Positions 26,884-36,984 of a stretch of DNA of 64,000 nucleotides are shown in pieces. A model generated the notes under the pieces. It was given only the letters and a program-made list of their open reading frames with translations, made no database searches and was not told where the DNA came from. This DNA is from Cerrena zonata (Eukaryota; Basidiomycota; Agaricomycetes; Polyporales; Cerrenaceae), in contig JASBNA010000017.1 in NCBI GenBank assembly GCA_038087015.1, forward strand, positions 372,001 to 436,000, written 5' to 3'. The first letter of the stretch is position 1. Each line of letters starts with the position of its first letter. Position numbers and translations under genes: made by a program.

Positions 26884-28685
26884 TCATACATAATTGCCCT
26901 GACGGTAATGCGAGCCGACGTAGCTGTAGGCAGGTTCCCCAGCGGGACCTGACCAAGTACGAGGAGAACTAGGGGCCGATTCACGAGTGTAAGGCGTCGT
27001 GTAGGGCTCAGCGTAGACATATCCAGGATTTGTTTCACCATATGTATCGTAAGAGGTTTGAGGAGGGTATGAGCGACGGGAAGACCACGATGACGGATAT
27101 GGGGTCGAATAGGACGATGACGGATAGGGTGGGTAGGTATGCTGACGCTGACTTGGATGGCTGTAACCATAGGTATTTGAGGTTTGAATAGGTGCTGGAG
27201 GGGGGTATGTGTAGGTGGGGGCTTGAGTGTATGTCTGGGGTACGTAGGAGTACCTGTGATCGCTATGCCTGTAGTATCTTTCGTAGTCCTCCTGATCCCT
27301 GAAAGACGAAGCAGATACTGAAGTACTATCATAGCACCTAGAGGAGCCCGAATGAAAGTCGCGAGAGTCGGATACAGGTTGAAAGTAATCTTCATCGGAC
27401 GTTGATTGATAAGGGCCAGTTTCGCACACAGGGCTTGCAGAAAAGTATCGAGGAGATTGAGATACAGAAGAGCAAACAGAGGCAGGGCGGGAAATTGCTG
27501 TCTCTGTTGAGATAGGATTGACGGAAGGAACGACGACCTCGACCGCACTTTCTTGATCACTCTCGTCGCAATATTCACTCTCTGGGACGATCTTTTCCCA
27601 ACCATCAGATACGCTAGAAGTTTGAGAGCCGGAGAGCGAGCCAGAAGAGTCGGAAGACACCGAGTTAACCCGATGACCTCTGTGAGTTACATGGGTCCTG
27701 AATTCCGAAGGGTGTTGAGTAAGCTGGTGTTTAGTTCGCTCAAGAAGGTCGGGGATGTGCCGGCCACAGATTTGGCAGTTTTTGATCGTTTCCTCGGAAC
27801 TGAGTAGAAGGAATGAGTGAACGAGAATGGCAAGTGCTTCGAATTAGAACCTACTGCTGGGTATGCCAGTGATTGGTGTAGTTACTTAGCTGCAGCCAAG
27901 TGTGACTACAGTCAGAAACTTCGCATTTGTTACGAATCCTATAACGTGTCATTAGCGACGATAGACAAGCTGATGATACGCGATAACGCACCCTGAATGA
28001 AGTTCTTTATGTCTTTTGAGGTCGGTTTCTCGAGCCACTGTCTTTTTACAACCGCCGATGTCACATGTCCAACGTACTGGAACCTTCAATAAATGTGTGA
28101 TCAAATTAGAAACTAGAAAATGTCTTAGTGTTCGCCACATCGTACCTTTCTCTCTTGTTGTTTCTTGCTCCTTTTCCTTGAAACGGCAACCTTCTTCTTG
28201 GTAACGGCCCGGTCCTCTTTGTGAGTTGAACGTTTAGTCTTTTTAGAGGATCTTGTAGACCTGGTGCGTCTGCGAGAAACAGGCTGGTAATCATCGTCCT
28301 CATCGTCGTCCTCGTCTTCAGGAGAGGACTGGAAATCAGGGTTGTCATCAGTAGAGCCCTGGGAGCCGCACTGAGAATCCTCATCCTCAGACGAGTCGGA
28401 ACCAGAGAACAAAGAGGACTGAGAAGTTTCCGGAGAGTCGAGTGGCGTCAGAGGAGATGACACCCTACTACTTTTGCAGGAAGGTGATGTCCTTACGGAC
28501 GCAATGGAGCGTTCGTTTCGGGCATTAGATGTTTTTGATAACTTTAGAGTGTCTTCAGGGCGACCAGTTGAAGATTCAGTTTTGTTGCAGAGATTTCCGG
28601 CGGAAGGGGAGAAAGGAGCAAAGGTGTCCCGGTTGGCCCAGTCACGTTGACTCGCCTGGACCAATAAATCAAGGGGGCTAGACAT
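26884..28685 (-). CDS. Three-finger C2H2 zinc-finger protein
   Basis: Probable nuclear DNA-binding protein, not recognised as a named family. ATG 28685. Exon 1 (to about 28146) is Ser-rich, then very acidic (EDEDDDEDDDY) and then strongly basic (KKTKRSTHKEDRAVTKKK), like a nuclear signal. Splicing joins three fingers. Finger 1 (about 28000-28070) is CDIGGCKKTVARETDLKRHKELH, quoted in parts: CDIGGC...LKRHKELH, C-x4-C-x12-H-x3-H. Finger 2 (about 27870-27925) is CEVSDC...NHWHTQQH, C-x4-C-x12-H-x5-H. Finger 3 (about 27740-27800) is CQIC...KHQLTQH, C-x2-C-x12-H-x4-H. The tail (26884-27660) is low complexity: Ser-rich, then Tyr/Pro/Ser-rich (SYSTPYPSSW). Short GT-AG introns separate the fingers. 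Fingers plus acidic and Tyr/Pro tails suggest a transcription regulator. Confidence 0.75.
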
Positions 28686-29813
28686 ATTAGATGGTACGGA
28701 GCAACGATTATAGGGGAATAACAGAGTAAAGCAATAACGAGTCAGAACTCAGACGGAGAGGAAAGATGCTGTCAAGGGTGGGGAGCCCGGAGCGTATCTC
28801 CAGTCGCGTTTTAAAATCCCACACGGGTGGCGGACAAAGGGGATCGGAGTTCCCGAGGGTCAAATACTTACTCTACTTACTTAGCCGACACAAAGACAAA
28901 GGTATCTGAGCCACCCAGGCTATTGCCTTATTCGTTCTTTGAGTATCCCGAAGTTATGGCGCAGACGTCCAGCACGTTTTCGAGGCGTGGGCACAAGGTT
29001 GACCAGGGTCGACCAGACGAAAGCTCTCTACGACCAATATAGACGAATACCCTATAAGTTAGTCGATAGTCTGATAAAACTGTGCTTGAGGTCAGTGCAA
29101 CCAGAGGTACGACACTCGGCAATATGGTGTAATTCGACCATTTCGTAAAAGTACCAAAACGTTGCGAACGAAACGAGGTCAGGATGAGCGATGGTGAATT
29201 ATGTCAATGTTGCTTTCAATGTGTATGTTGCTAGTAAACCTGCGTTATAGTGAAAGAAACTCCAAAGATCGGGAACGGATTCGAATGTCTCGGTTCTTTA
29301 TCGTTGTTATCATCTATCCTGGTGGTCTAGGATACTAGCTTCCGGGATGCACCTGGAGTGGCGTAGTCGAATCTGTAGAGAATAGAACGAGAAGAAAGAG
29401 AGATATGTTACTGAACGCCCAGGACAGAGACATGGTTGTGAGTGATCAAGAGAGGTTGGAACTATCCGATGACCACGTTCGGATTTCAAGGTGTTCAGGA
29501 TCGCCGGTCCAGATATTTCGAATAGCCAAATCGGGGTTATTTCTTCACGAAAAAGGAAAGGCAGAATTTCGGAAGGGTCATGCCGTAGTTTCTCATCACG
29601 AGCTGGGGGTTATGAATATGAGCACGCCCGAAGCACGCTGTCGACCTCGAGAATAAGCACCATATGAGTCATCCTTGCTAGAGGCGTTAATATTCTCCCA
29701 GTGTGCCAGCCGGGGGAGGCGGGGTACCATTATTTGAAGGAGGTACCAGGCTTCCCATTACCGTTTTCTTTTTTCTTACACAGAAAACCAGGACGCGACG
29801 GTAATAAACGTCG
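28686..29813. other. Divergent promoter region, zinc-finger gene / MFS gene
   Basis: 1.1 kb between two divergent starts. It holds no frame with recognisable features; an 83-codon open frame at 29405-29656 is unremarkable. It presumably carries both promoters. Confidence 0.45.
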
Positions 29814-32622
29814 ATGGCTACTTCCGGTGATACAAGCAGGGGTGATCCTGTCGCAGATCCATCGACAGAAATGCCAGTGGGCGAAAAGAAAGCAAAACCT
29901 GGACAAGCCTGGAAGGCTAACGAGGAACACGTTGTCCCCCATAATAACCTTCCACTCGTTTTTTGTGCTCTTATGTTGACACTCTTTCTAGTAAGACTTA
30001 CCGTGTCCTTTGAGACTACTCAGTTGACATACTTATCTAGGCCGCCCTAGACCAGACGATGTAAGAAATATTTCTCAACATCCCCCGGTAAATGGTTGTT
30101 ACGACGCATCACATACTCACCCCGTCATCCATACTCAGCGTTGCCACTGCATTACCAACTATCACTGCCCAGCTTGGAGGCGGTAAGGACTACTCATGGG
30201 TTGGGAGGTAAGAACACCGCCTTTAGTTTCTTTGCTCTCTCAAATGGTTATTTTATAGCTCGTATTTGCTCGCAGCAGCTACCTTCGCTCCACTCTACGG
30301 GAAACTCTCCGATTTGGTCGGTAGGAAGGCCATCCTCTATCCCGCAATAGTAGTATTCCTTGTATGTGGACCACTTTTTTCATATTCGTTAGGAACAATG
30401 CATACTACCATGCTCGTAGATTGGTTCGGCACTATGTGGCGCAGCACAAAGTATGGTCTGGCTGATCGTCGCTCGAGCAGTGCAGGGTATAGGAGGTGGA
30501 GGTCAGTCTGTGTCACGGTGATTGGTCTCATTATCCCATTCTAAGATATATTCCTTCAATAGGTATCGTGCAGATGATTAACATTGTCATTAGCGATATT
30601 GTCACCTTGGAAGAGTGAGTGTTCTAAATAGTATGCCCGATGCTCGCTCTTGACATTACGTATAGGCGAGGTAAATACGCTGGGTATGTTGGCTCCCTCT
30701 GGGGAATCGCCTCGTGAGTGTCTCGGAACCTTTTTATGCGGATTTTAACGGTCTTAAATTGCATTGACAGCATCGCGGGACCATTAGTAGGAGGTGTACG
30801 TAGTCTAATTGATATCTTTAAGCAGACCCTTTTGTCCTGACCTCCCTATGCTGTAGGCTTTCACGGATCATGTATCATGGCGGTGGTAAGCTTCTCACCC
30901 GCTCGCTACCCTCTCAGTTTTTGACGCAAGTATCATAGGTGTTTCTTTGTGAACCTGTGTGTCCAAATTTATTTCGAATTCTGATCAGAACGAAGTGTCT
31001 GAGTTTAGGCCTTGTTTAGCCCAACTGGTGGTGCGGCTGCAGCCCTCTTGTTCTTCTTCCTGCATCTCAACCCGGTTACACATGAAAAGACCTTCCGTCA
31101 ACATGTTGACGACTTTGACTTTTTCGGATTATTTCTTATCATGGGAGGCGTGATTTGCATTTTATTAGGATTTACCCAGAGCCAGTCGGGATGTGAGTAT
31201 CCGGTCAAATACTGGTCATATGTGTTCTTACGTGTCGTTGATTAATATAGGGAAATCGGCAGAGACTCTTGCTCCCTTGATCATAGGCATCATGGTTTTA
31301 TTTGCAGCTGCAGCATGGGAAGGCTATACAGAACGTTCACCAATCGTACCTCCGCGGTTGTTCCAGGTACGCTAGAACAATACGTTGTCCCGAGTGTTAA
31401 ATCTTACAGAGACATCAGACAAGAACAACGGGGATTCTTTTGTTCACGACGTTCATCCATGGGATGTGTTTCTTCATGTGTGCATTCTACTTACCGGTCT
31501 ACTTCCAGGTCCTAGGAGCATCTGCCACAAGAAGTGGAATATTGTAAGTCGTTTCATCCAGCTCACTCACAAGTGCTGACGTGACAGACTTTGGTTAGAG
31601 CGCTGCCTAACGCGCTGGGCTCCTCGCTCATCTCTGCAGTAGTTGGCTTCATCGTCGTAGCTCTGGGCGATTATAGACAAGTTATTTGGGGATCATGGGT
31701 AAGCTCAGTTCATCGTGATTGTTTTATGACTTTCTAACATCCGTCAAGGCTATCATGGCTCTTGGATACGGCCTTATGATCATGTTAGACGAAAAAACCT
31801 CACTCGCAGCGCAGCTCCTCATAACTCTGGTTTCTGGCCTCGGGTTCGGCGGTCTATTCCATCCACCGTTAATCGGAATGCAAGCAGCTATGCCAATAAA
31901 GGACATGGCCACTAGTACCGCCACTTTCGGTCTGATTAGACAGATTGGTGCAACGATTGGAACAGCTATTGGTCAAGCGGTGTGGTCGTCGGTAAGTGCA
32001 AGGTTGAGCCAACTATTATCGCTCGTGAAGTAATGTCCGGTTTCAGGAACTGCAAAGACGGATAGGTAAAATTGAGGGTTATACTGCCGACTTTTCTAGT
32101 GCAGGTTTGGTTGATAATGTTAGGCACTTAAAAGACATCCAGGTGCGGCATATTTATTTTGTTTCAACCGCAATTGGACCAATATTCATCTTCTCATTCG
32201 TACAGCCGGAAGCCGTAAAACAACAAGTTCTACATGCGTACACGAAGAGTATATCCATACTATGGCTAGTCGACACCCCACTGATATTCTTCTGTTTCAT
32301 CCTCAGTAAGTCTATTGGTGTTATGCTACATATCGGAATCTGGTAATCATATACTCTTTTCTCTGCAGCTCTTTTCGTCAAGAAATACACCCTTAAGCGC
32401 AAGATCGTCCGTACCGGTAAGAAACCAGAGGATGAGGAGAACACTGCCGAATCCTCTCCTGGAACTCCAATCGAAAAGACTGCTGTGGAGGGGACCGAAA
32501 GGAGAAATGAGGGAAACATAAAGGAAGAGCCTCAGGCTGACAAGGAGGTAGTGGACATACCTGAACTGCTACTTAATGGTGGCACAATATCGACTGTCAC
32601 AAAAGAGGGTGCTACTAACTGA
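29814..32622 (+). CDS. MFS drug:H+ antiporter, DHA2-like
   Basis: Plasma-membrane transporter of the major facilitator superfamily with a 14-helix DHA2-like layout; likely exports toxic or metabolic compounds. ATG 29814, then a soluble Lys-rich N-terminus and [15 protein letters not shown]. After an intron comes [15 protein letters not shown] (motif D1), then [13 protein letters not shown] (motif A), [27 protein letters not shown] (motif B region; the Arg and GIGGGG are intact) and [22 protein letters not shown] (motif C). Helices continue to [12 protein letters not shown], followed by a charged Glu-rich C-terminus ending at 32622. About 16 exons, including mini-exons of 29 nt (30857-30885) and 18 nt (30939-30956). 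Substrate unknown; the frame is intact throughout. Confidence 0.87.
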
Positions 32623-32828
32623 GTAGCAACTACACCATTATCCTGTAATAATGACCTCACGAATATAATTCTCAAATCGATGACATTGAGTTATAAGGGC
32701 TGCTTTAGAATGCGCATTCAAGTTCACCGTCATAACCGTCATAGTACGTGTATGATGGAAATTAATACTAGGCCTGCGTCGTGACATTGAACAGAACACA
32801 CAAGTTTTCGAAGGTTGAACGTTGAGGA

Positions 32829-32837
32829 GCAATAAAT
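32829..32837 (-). other. Conserved 3' flank of U6 copy A
   Basis: Nine bases (TATTGC end) beyond the U6 body that are identical in both U6 copies; after this the two loci diverge. They mark the limit of conservation and perhaps the mature 3' end. Confidence 0.4.
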
Positions 32838-32893
32838 ATTGAGATCCGTAGATCTACCACTCCGGGAAAGCGTGTCATCCTTGTGCAGGGGCC

Positions 32894-32924
<31 letters not shown>

Positions 32925-32948
32925 TTCGTATGTCACCCCGAAGGGGAC
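32838..32948 (-). ncRNA. U6: U6 spliceosomal snRNA, copy A
   Basis: Catalytic snRNA of the spliceosome, transcribed leftward from about 32948. Seen directly: a 5' stem-loop (CCCCTTCGGGG), then AAATTGGAACGATACAGAGA containing the invariant ACAGAGA box, AGCATGGCCCC (AGC triad region) and TGCACAAGGATGACACGC of the internal stem-loop. The 3' tail (TTTCCCGGAGTGGTAG...CTCAATATTT) is fungal-specific and matches copy B at 55496 except for one base. There is no TATA box at -27, where copy B has one, but an upstream element at -64 is shared. No run of four or more T occurs for over 100 bases downstream, so the 3' end and termination are unclear. It lies between the MFS gene and the histidine-repeat gene. 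Confidence 0.9.
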
Positions 32949-33003
32949 AAACACGGCTGAGCGCTAGATGGGTTGGCTGCCGAACTTCTGTAATTTGTTC
33001 ATA

Positions 33004-33012
33004 TGGCGGGTG
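33004..33012 (-). promoter_or_regulatory. Upstream U6 promoter element, copy A
   Basis: CACCCGCCA at -64 to -56 relative to the U6 start. The same nine bases lie at exactly -64 to -56 before U6 copy B, with the intervening 55 bases alignable without gaps. Likely a proximal-sequence-like element for snRNA transcription; the role is inferred. Confidence 0.55.
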
Positions 33013-33301
33013 AAATTGATATTATCGGCGAGACTGTTCCTGGCATTGCTTCATCAGATTCAGATTCAGGCCTCAAAAGGACCTCACAGCTCCAAAGCCT
33101 CAAGCTTCAAGCTTCAAGCTTCAACTTCAAGCTTCAAAGCTTCACGCGTCGAGTTGCCGTCGACTCGAGGACATTCCAACGTTCCATTTCTTATCAAGAA
33201 TTTATATTGCAAAGAATGTAGGATAGTAATGTGGTTATAAAGTACGATAGCATAAAGATCATGACTCGTTAGAAACTCAAACTCTTTCGAAACACCTGTC
33301 A
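33013..33301. repeat. GCTTCAA-rich tandem repeat region
   Basis: The segment about 33093-33144 is an imperfect array of CAAGCTT/GCTTCAA units (seven or so copies with variants such as CAACTTCAAG). Similar motifs recur at 37790-37933. It lies between U6 copy A and the 3' end of the histidine-repeat gene. No coding capacity is evident. Confidence 0.6.
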
Positions 33302-35552
33302 TTAAATATGGTGGATGACTCTTTCCTTGAACATCCATTCGTAAGGGGCAGTGCTGACTGGAGTCATCGACGGGGTTGATCCGGTTTCAGTACTAGAACC
33401 CAAGAATGTCGACGAAGGAGCATCCTGAACATTGGCAGACTCTGAGACAGCACTGGAGCTGGCGCAGGGAGGTGAGGTCGCAGTGGGGGAAACTATAGAA
33501 GAGCTTATAGTTGTTGACACAGCAAAGGCACCAAAGCCAAGAGAAGTGTAAGCGGAACCGGATGCAGAGACTGTTGATGATAATGCAAATGAAGAGGAAG
33601 CGGGAATGGTGGACGAGTCGGATAGCGTTGAAGAGGCATCAGCGTTACGATCGACATCCAGAGCACCGGCGGTGGGGACGGCGGAAGCAACAGAAGGGTC
33701 CTGTGTGGATGAGATCGTTGATGTTGCAGCATCGGAGGTCGACACGGGTGCCGATGACGACATCGTAGAAATGACTTCCATCACAGATGCAGAAGGTGGG
33801 ACGGTCGTAGCCGCAGTGGAACTACTCGAAGAAGTCGTTATGGAAGCTGTATCGCTCGAAGACGAAAGAGTAGAGGTGGAAAGGACACTGGAGCTCGAAG
33901 GGTTGCTGACAGGCTCGTTGTTCTCTGGTAGTGAAGAAGCTGCACCAACTTCAGGCATTTCAGGAGTGAAAACGAGAGTGACGTTTCGGGCGACAGTGTA
34001 AGGGCTAGCAGCAGCAAGAGACTTAGCGGCAGCAGCCGGCGGGCGGGTGGCATCACCAAATTCTGCATCCAGCATTTTTCCGTTGAAGTCCGTAGCATTG
34101 GCATCTGAGCTATTGGCACGAGAGCTAGGGCCCTGGGTTGTGCCTAAAGTGGAATTGTTACTGCCGTCCTCAGGAACGAGTGGTTGGCCAGCCTCGTCGT
34201 CCTCCAGATCCGAGGCACTGTCTTCGTCCGTATCTTCACTATCCACTCCACTATCGTCGCCGCCAGACCACATAGGGCGAATTATATTGGTGGACGGGTC
34301 GAATGCAAATATTTGGCCTTTTTGGGCGTCGCTGTCCGTACCGTTGAAACTATGACATCGTTGGGCTGTAAGAGGTTTAGGGGTAAGAGTATCGGGTATG
34401 TACGTCATACACCAGATTTCCGTGGCTACGGTTTCGGGATTGAAAACAGGAACAGTCAGAGCGACCTGACGGTATGAACCAACAGCTGTGGTATTCGAGG
34501 AGTCCGAGGAGTCTGAGACTGCGGTACCATTTCTTGATTCGGATGTAGCAGAGGGGTCAACAGTGGAATTGGACGGCAATGCAACGAGATAGACTTGTGT
34601 AGAGTTTTTCGTAGAAGCGTCAAAAACCAAAGAATCTCCGGGAGTCGTCCCATCTTCACTAGAAAGAAAGAAAGAAGCAAGCTTCTGTTCGACGGAGGAC
34701 TCCGCGACAGCGCTCTAACATATCGTGTTGATTAGTCGGTATACAAAATAGTAGATGAGCAGCATACCATGATATTGACAATACCCGGAACACCTTCAAT
34801 GATATCATCTCTCTTATGAACGTGGACCTTGTCATGATCTCCATTAACGATAACCTTGCCGTCATGTCCATGATGGTGTCGCCTCCTGTTGTGAATGTCG
34901 ACACGGTCATCGTCACCGTTTACAACAACCTTGCCGTGATGGCTATAGTGATGGTTGTGGTGATGGTGGGGCTCGGGGTTGGGTGAACGATGCACGTGTA
35001 CACGATCATTGTGACCGTTAACCACAACTCGATCCTTTCCATGGTGGTGACGGTCGTGGATGTGTACGTGTTCGTTGTCGCCGTTGACCACGGTCTCATC
35101 ACGCTTGGATAGAATTCGATCGCCTAGCCAGATGTTGCGCAGTTGAAGCACCGGGTTGAAGGGGTCGTAAAGAGCCGTACGCTACCAAACTGTTAATACC
35201 CGCATTCTCAGACATAAAAACAAAAATTCTGCACCTTATCCTTCGACTTGTGCTGGTTCATCTTCTTTTGGTTCTTAAGACCCTTAACATTCTTGCCTTT
35301 TTCACTGGCGGCCCTCGCGGGAAGGGGAAGGGTGGGTATTATGCTATCGGATGGACCATTGCTGGCAGAGGATTGAGACTGCATCTTTGAGCTTGATGCC
35401 TTAGCATGTCCGGAGCCATGAGGTTGACTAGCCTCCTTAGAATGATGGCGGGTTTCAATCGCAGCAGCATTACCGGGAGATGGCCCAAGGGAGAGTGCAG
35501 CAATGACAGACAAGGAAGTGAACAAGGTGAAACGGGGTGAAAGAGCAACCAT
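33302..35552 (-). CDS. Secreted Ser/Thr-rich protein with Asn-Gly-Asp/His-x-His repeats
   Basis: Not recognised as a named family. ATG 35552 begins a signal peptide (LFTSLSVIAALSLGPSPGNA), followed by a basic Lys-rich segment. After an intron (about 35180-35230) comes LRNIWLGDRILSKRDE and then four imperfect repeats (about 34780-35105) of the form VVNGDxxxVHIHxR separated by His/Arg-rich linkers such as HHHHNHHYSHHG. A further intron leads to a large exon (33302-34630) containing YRQVALTVPVFNPETVATEIWC and CHSFNG, an acidic patch (SEDTDEDSASDLEDDE), many N-glycosylation sequons and a long Ser/Thr/Ala tail typical of O-glycosylated wall proteins. Repeated His and Asp suggest metal binding (inference). 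No GPI-type hydrophobic tail is seen at the C-terminus. Confidence 0.7.
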
Positions 35553-36078
35553 GATGGAGTAGACGAGGGAATGAACGTCAAGTCCAGATGATGTAGGAAC
35601 TAAGAGAAACTAAGAGTCAAGATAGGCGAACCGGTCGCGAGAAAGCGATAGCAGGATAGCAAGACGAAAGCGTAAAAGGGACCGCCTGGGTCTGCGAAGG
35701 GGTTCGTGAGGGTAGGAGTGAAAGAAGGGATGGGGGAAAACGAACGACGACTGTCCTTCTTATACCCCCCGCCGACACGTTCGTCGTCAGCCCTCCGTAC
35801 GCCGTCGGCGGCGGCAAAAGGCGGTGGACGCGTCGGGGCTGACATCCAAAATACGGAGACCAAGCTTCTTACCTGCCATTTTGGGCGCCTGGGTAGACCG
35901 TGAATTGAAGTTCAACACGAAACGCTGTACACGCGTATGACGCGTAGTTTCGCAGACTGAAACAAGGAGTTAGAACAGTTATCATTATTAGCAACACTAC
36001 GCAGTGTTCAGATAGGGGGGGAATATGACAAAAGAACAAGTGTAGAGGTACGGCATTGAGCAGTAGATGACATGATTT
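35553..36078. other. Promoter of the histidine-repeat gene and 3' end of the HMG gene
   Basis: A 526-bp spacer upstream of the minus-strand gene at 33302-35552. It contains the TATA box noted separately and purine/pyrimidine-skewed stretches. No separate gene was seen. Confidence 0.45.
35759..35764 (-). promoter_or_regulatory. TATA box, histidine-repeat protein gene
   Basis: On the minus strand GGGGGGTATAAGAAGG lies about 205 bases before the ATG at 35552. It is the only good TATA motif upstream and implies a roughly 170-nt 5' UTR. Confidence 0.45.
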
Positions 36079-36984
36079 TCAGGCCATGTACAAGTTAGGG
36101 ATGTAATCCCAGTCACCCGGCTGCGGATCTGTCACGTATTCTGGATACCAGTTAGACATGGACAAGATTTCTAGTAAATCGAACGATAACTCACGTTGTG
36201 CGGATTGATCTTTGGACGCGTCGTAGAACGGTTCGAAGAGGAAGAAGGGATCACTAGGAACGACAGCGTCTTGGACGAGAGGAACTTGTCGCAAGGAAGA
36301 AGGGCCGTACAAATCGATCTCATCAGACGGCTCAGATTTATAGTGAACCACGTCGTTCAGGGTTTCTTGGGGGATGATGGGTGGCCAATTTTGAGATTGC
36401 GATGGGTCTTCCTCGTCCGAGTGCTCGTCCGAGAGGGCAATCCCAGACAAAAGATCGTTGTCCTCTGAGTATCCGCGTTGGCAAGGAGCAGACATAGGCA
36501 TGTAAGGAACAAATTCATGCTCAGGAGATTCATATTGACGTCTTCGACGTTTATTCTTCTTCGGCTGAGGACGATATTGATAGTCAGGATACTGCTTCTT
36601 ATGGTTCTCCTTCTCTTCCTCGGCGAGTTGTACGAAACGCTCTCTAGTTTCGTCGTCTTCTGCATGCCACATAGCAGCTATATCCTGCGACATCTTTGAC
36701 TGTTGTGGCCTTGACCTCTTGGCGTGGTTTAGGCCACCCTTTTGTTGTTTCTGAATGGCCTTGTAGTGAGCATCCTCCAATTCCTTGACTTTGAACTTGC
36801 GATAGAGCAGAAAGCAGTTCAAAGGACGCGGTATATGTTTGTCGACGCAATGTAGAGGTGACGAAGACGCGAGTTGGTGACGATCGCAAGAAGCAGATCT
36901 TGCCACACTTCGTGTCTTCGGTTTGTTTCCTATAGCTGGTGCGCTCTGAGTGCGCTCGATCTTTACAGCTTTGACTCGGGGCAT
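36079..36984 (-). CDS. HMG-box protein with an interrupted box
   Basis: Single-exon 301-residue protein; probable sequence-specific DNA-binding regulator. I chose ATG 36984 (MPRVKAVKIER) rather than the upstream in-frame ATG at 37209, because the extra 75 residues show no family character. The HMG box spans about 36600-36850: HIPRPLNCFLLYRK, an insertion rich in Lys/Gln (KAIQKQQKGGLNHAKRSR), then MSQDIAAMWHAEDDETRERF and QLAEEEKENHKKQYPDYQY. A basic cluster KKNKRRRR follows, like a nuclear signal. The C-terminal half is acidic with aromatic residues (FFLFEPFYDA, NWYPEYVTDPQPGDWDYI), resembling an activation domain. The box is of the MATA_HMG/SOX type, but there is no sign of a mating-type locus around it. 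Confidence 0.8.
   Translation of the reverse strand: MPRVKAVKIERTQSAPAIGNKPKTRSVARSASCDRHQLASSSPLHCVDKHIPRPLNCFLLYRKFKVKELEDAHYKAIQKQQKGGLNHAKRSRPQQSKMSQDIAAMWHAEDDETRERFVQLAEEEKENHKKQYPDYQYRPQPKKNKRRRRQYESPEHEFVPYMPMSAPCQRGYSEDNDLLSGIALSDEHSDEEDPSQSQNWPPIIPQETLNDVVHYKSEPSDEIDLYGPSSLRQVPLVQDAVVPSDPFFLFEPFYDASKDQSAQRELSFDLLEILSMSNWYPEYVTDPQPGDWDYIPNLYMA

Noticed and set aside
26676..27605. A 309-codon minus-strand open frame.
   Set aside because: It is a shadow frame of the Tyr/Pro/Ser-rich exon of the zinc-finger gene; repetitive composition keeps several frames open.
20916..32622. A secondary-metabolite cluster (FAD monooxygenase, transcription factor, MFS transporter).
   Set aside because: No core synthase (PKS, NRPS, terpene synthase) is present, the genes are separated by kilobases, and a wall glucanase lies among them.
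36079..36984. A mating-type locus signalled by the HMG-box gene.
   Set aside because: Agaricomycete mating loci are defined by homeodomain pairs and pheromone/receptor genes; none lies nearby.
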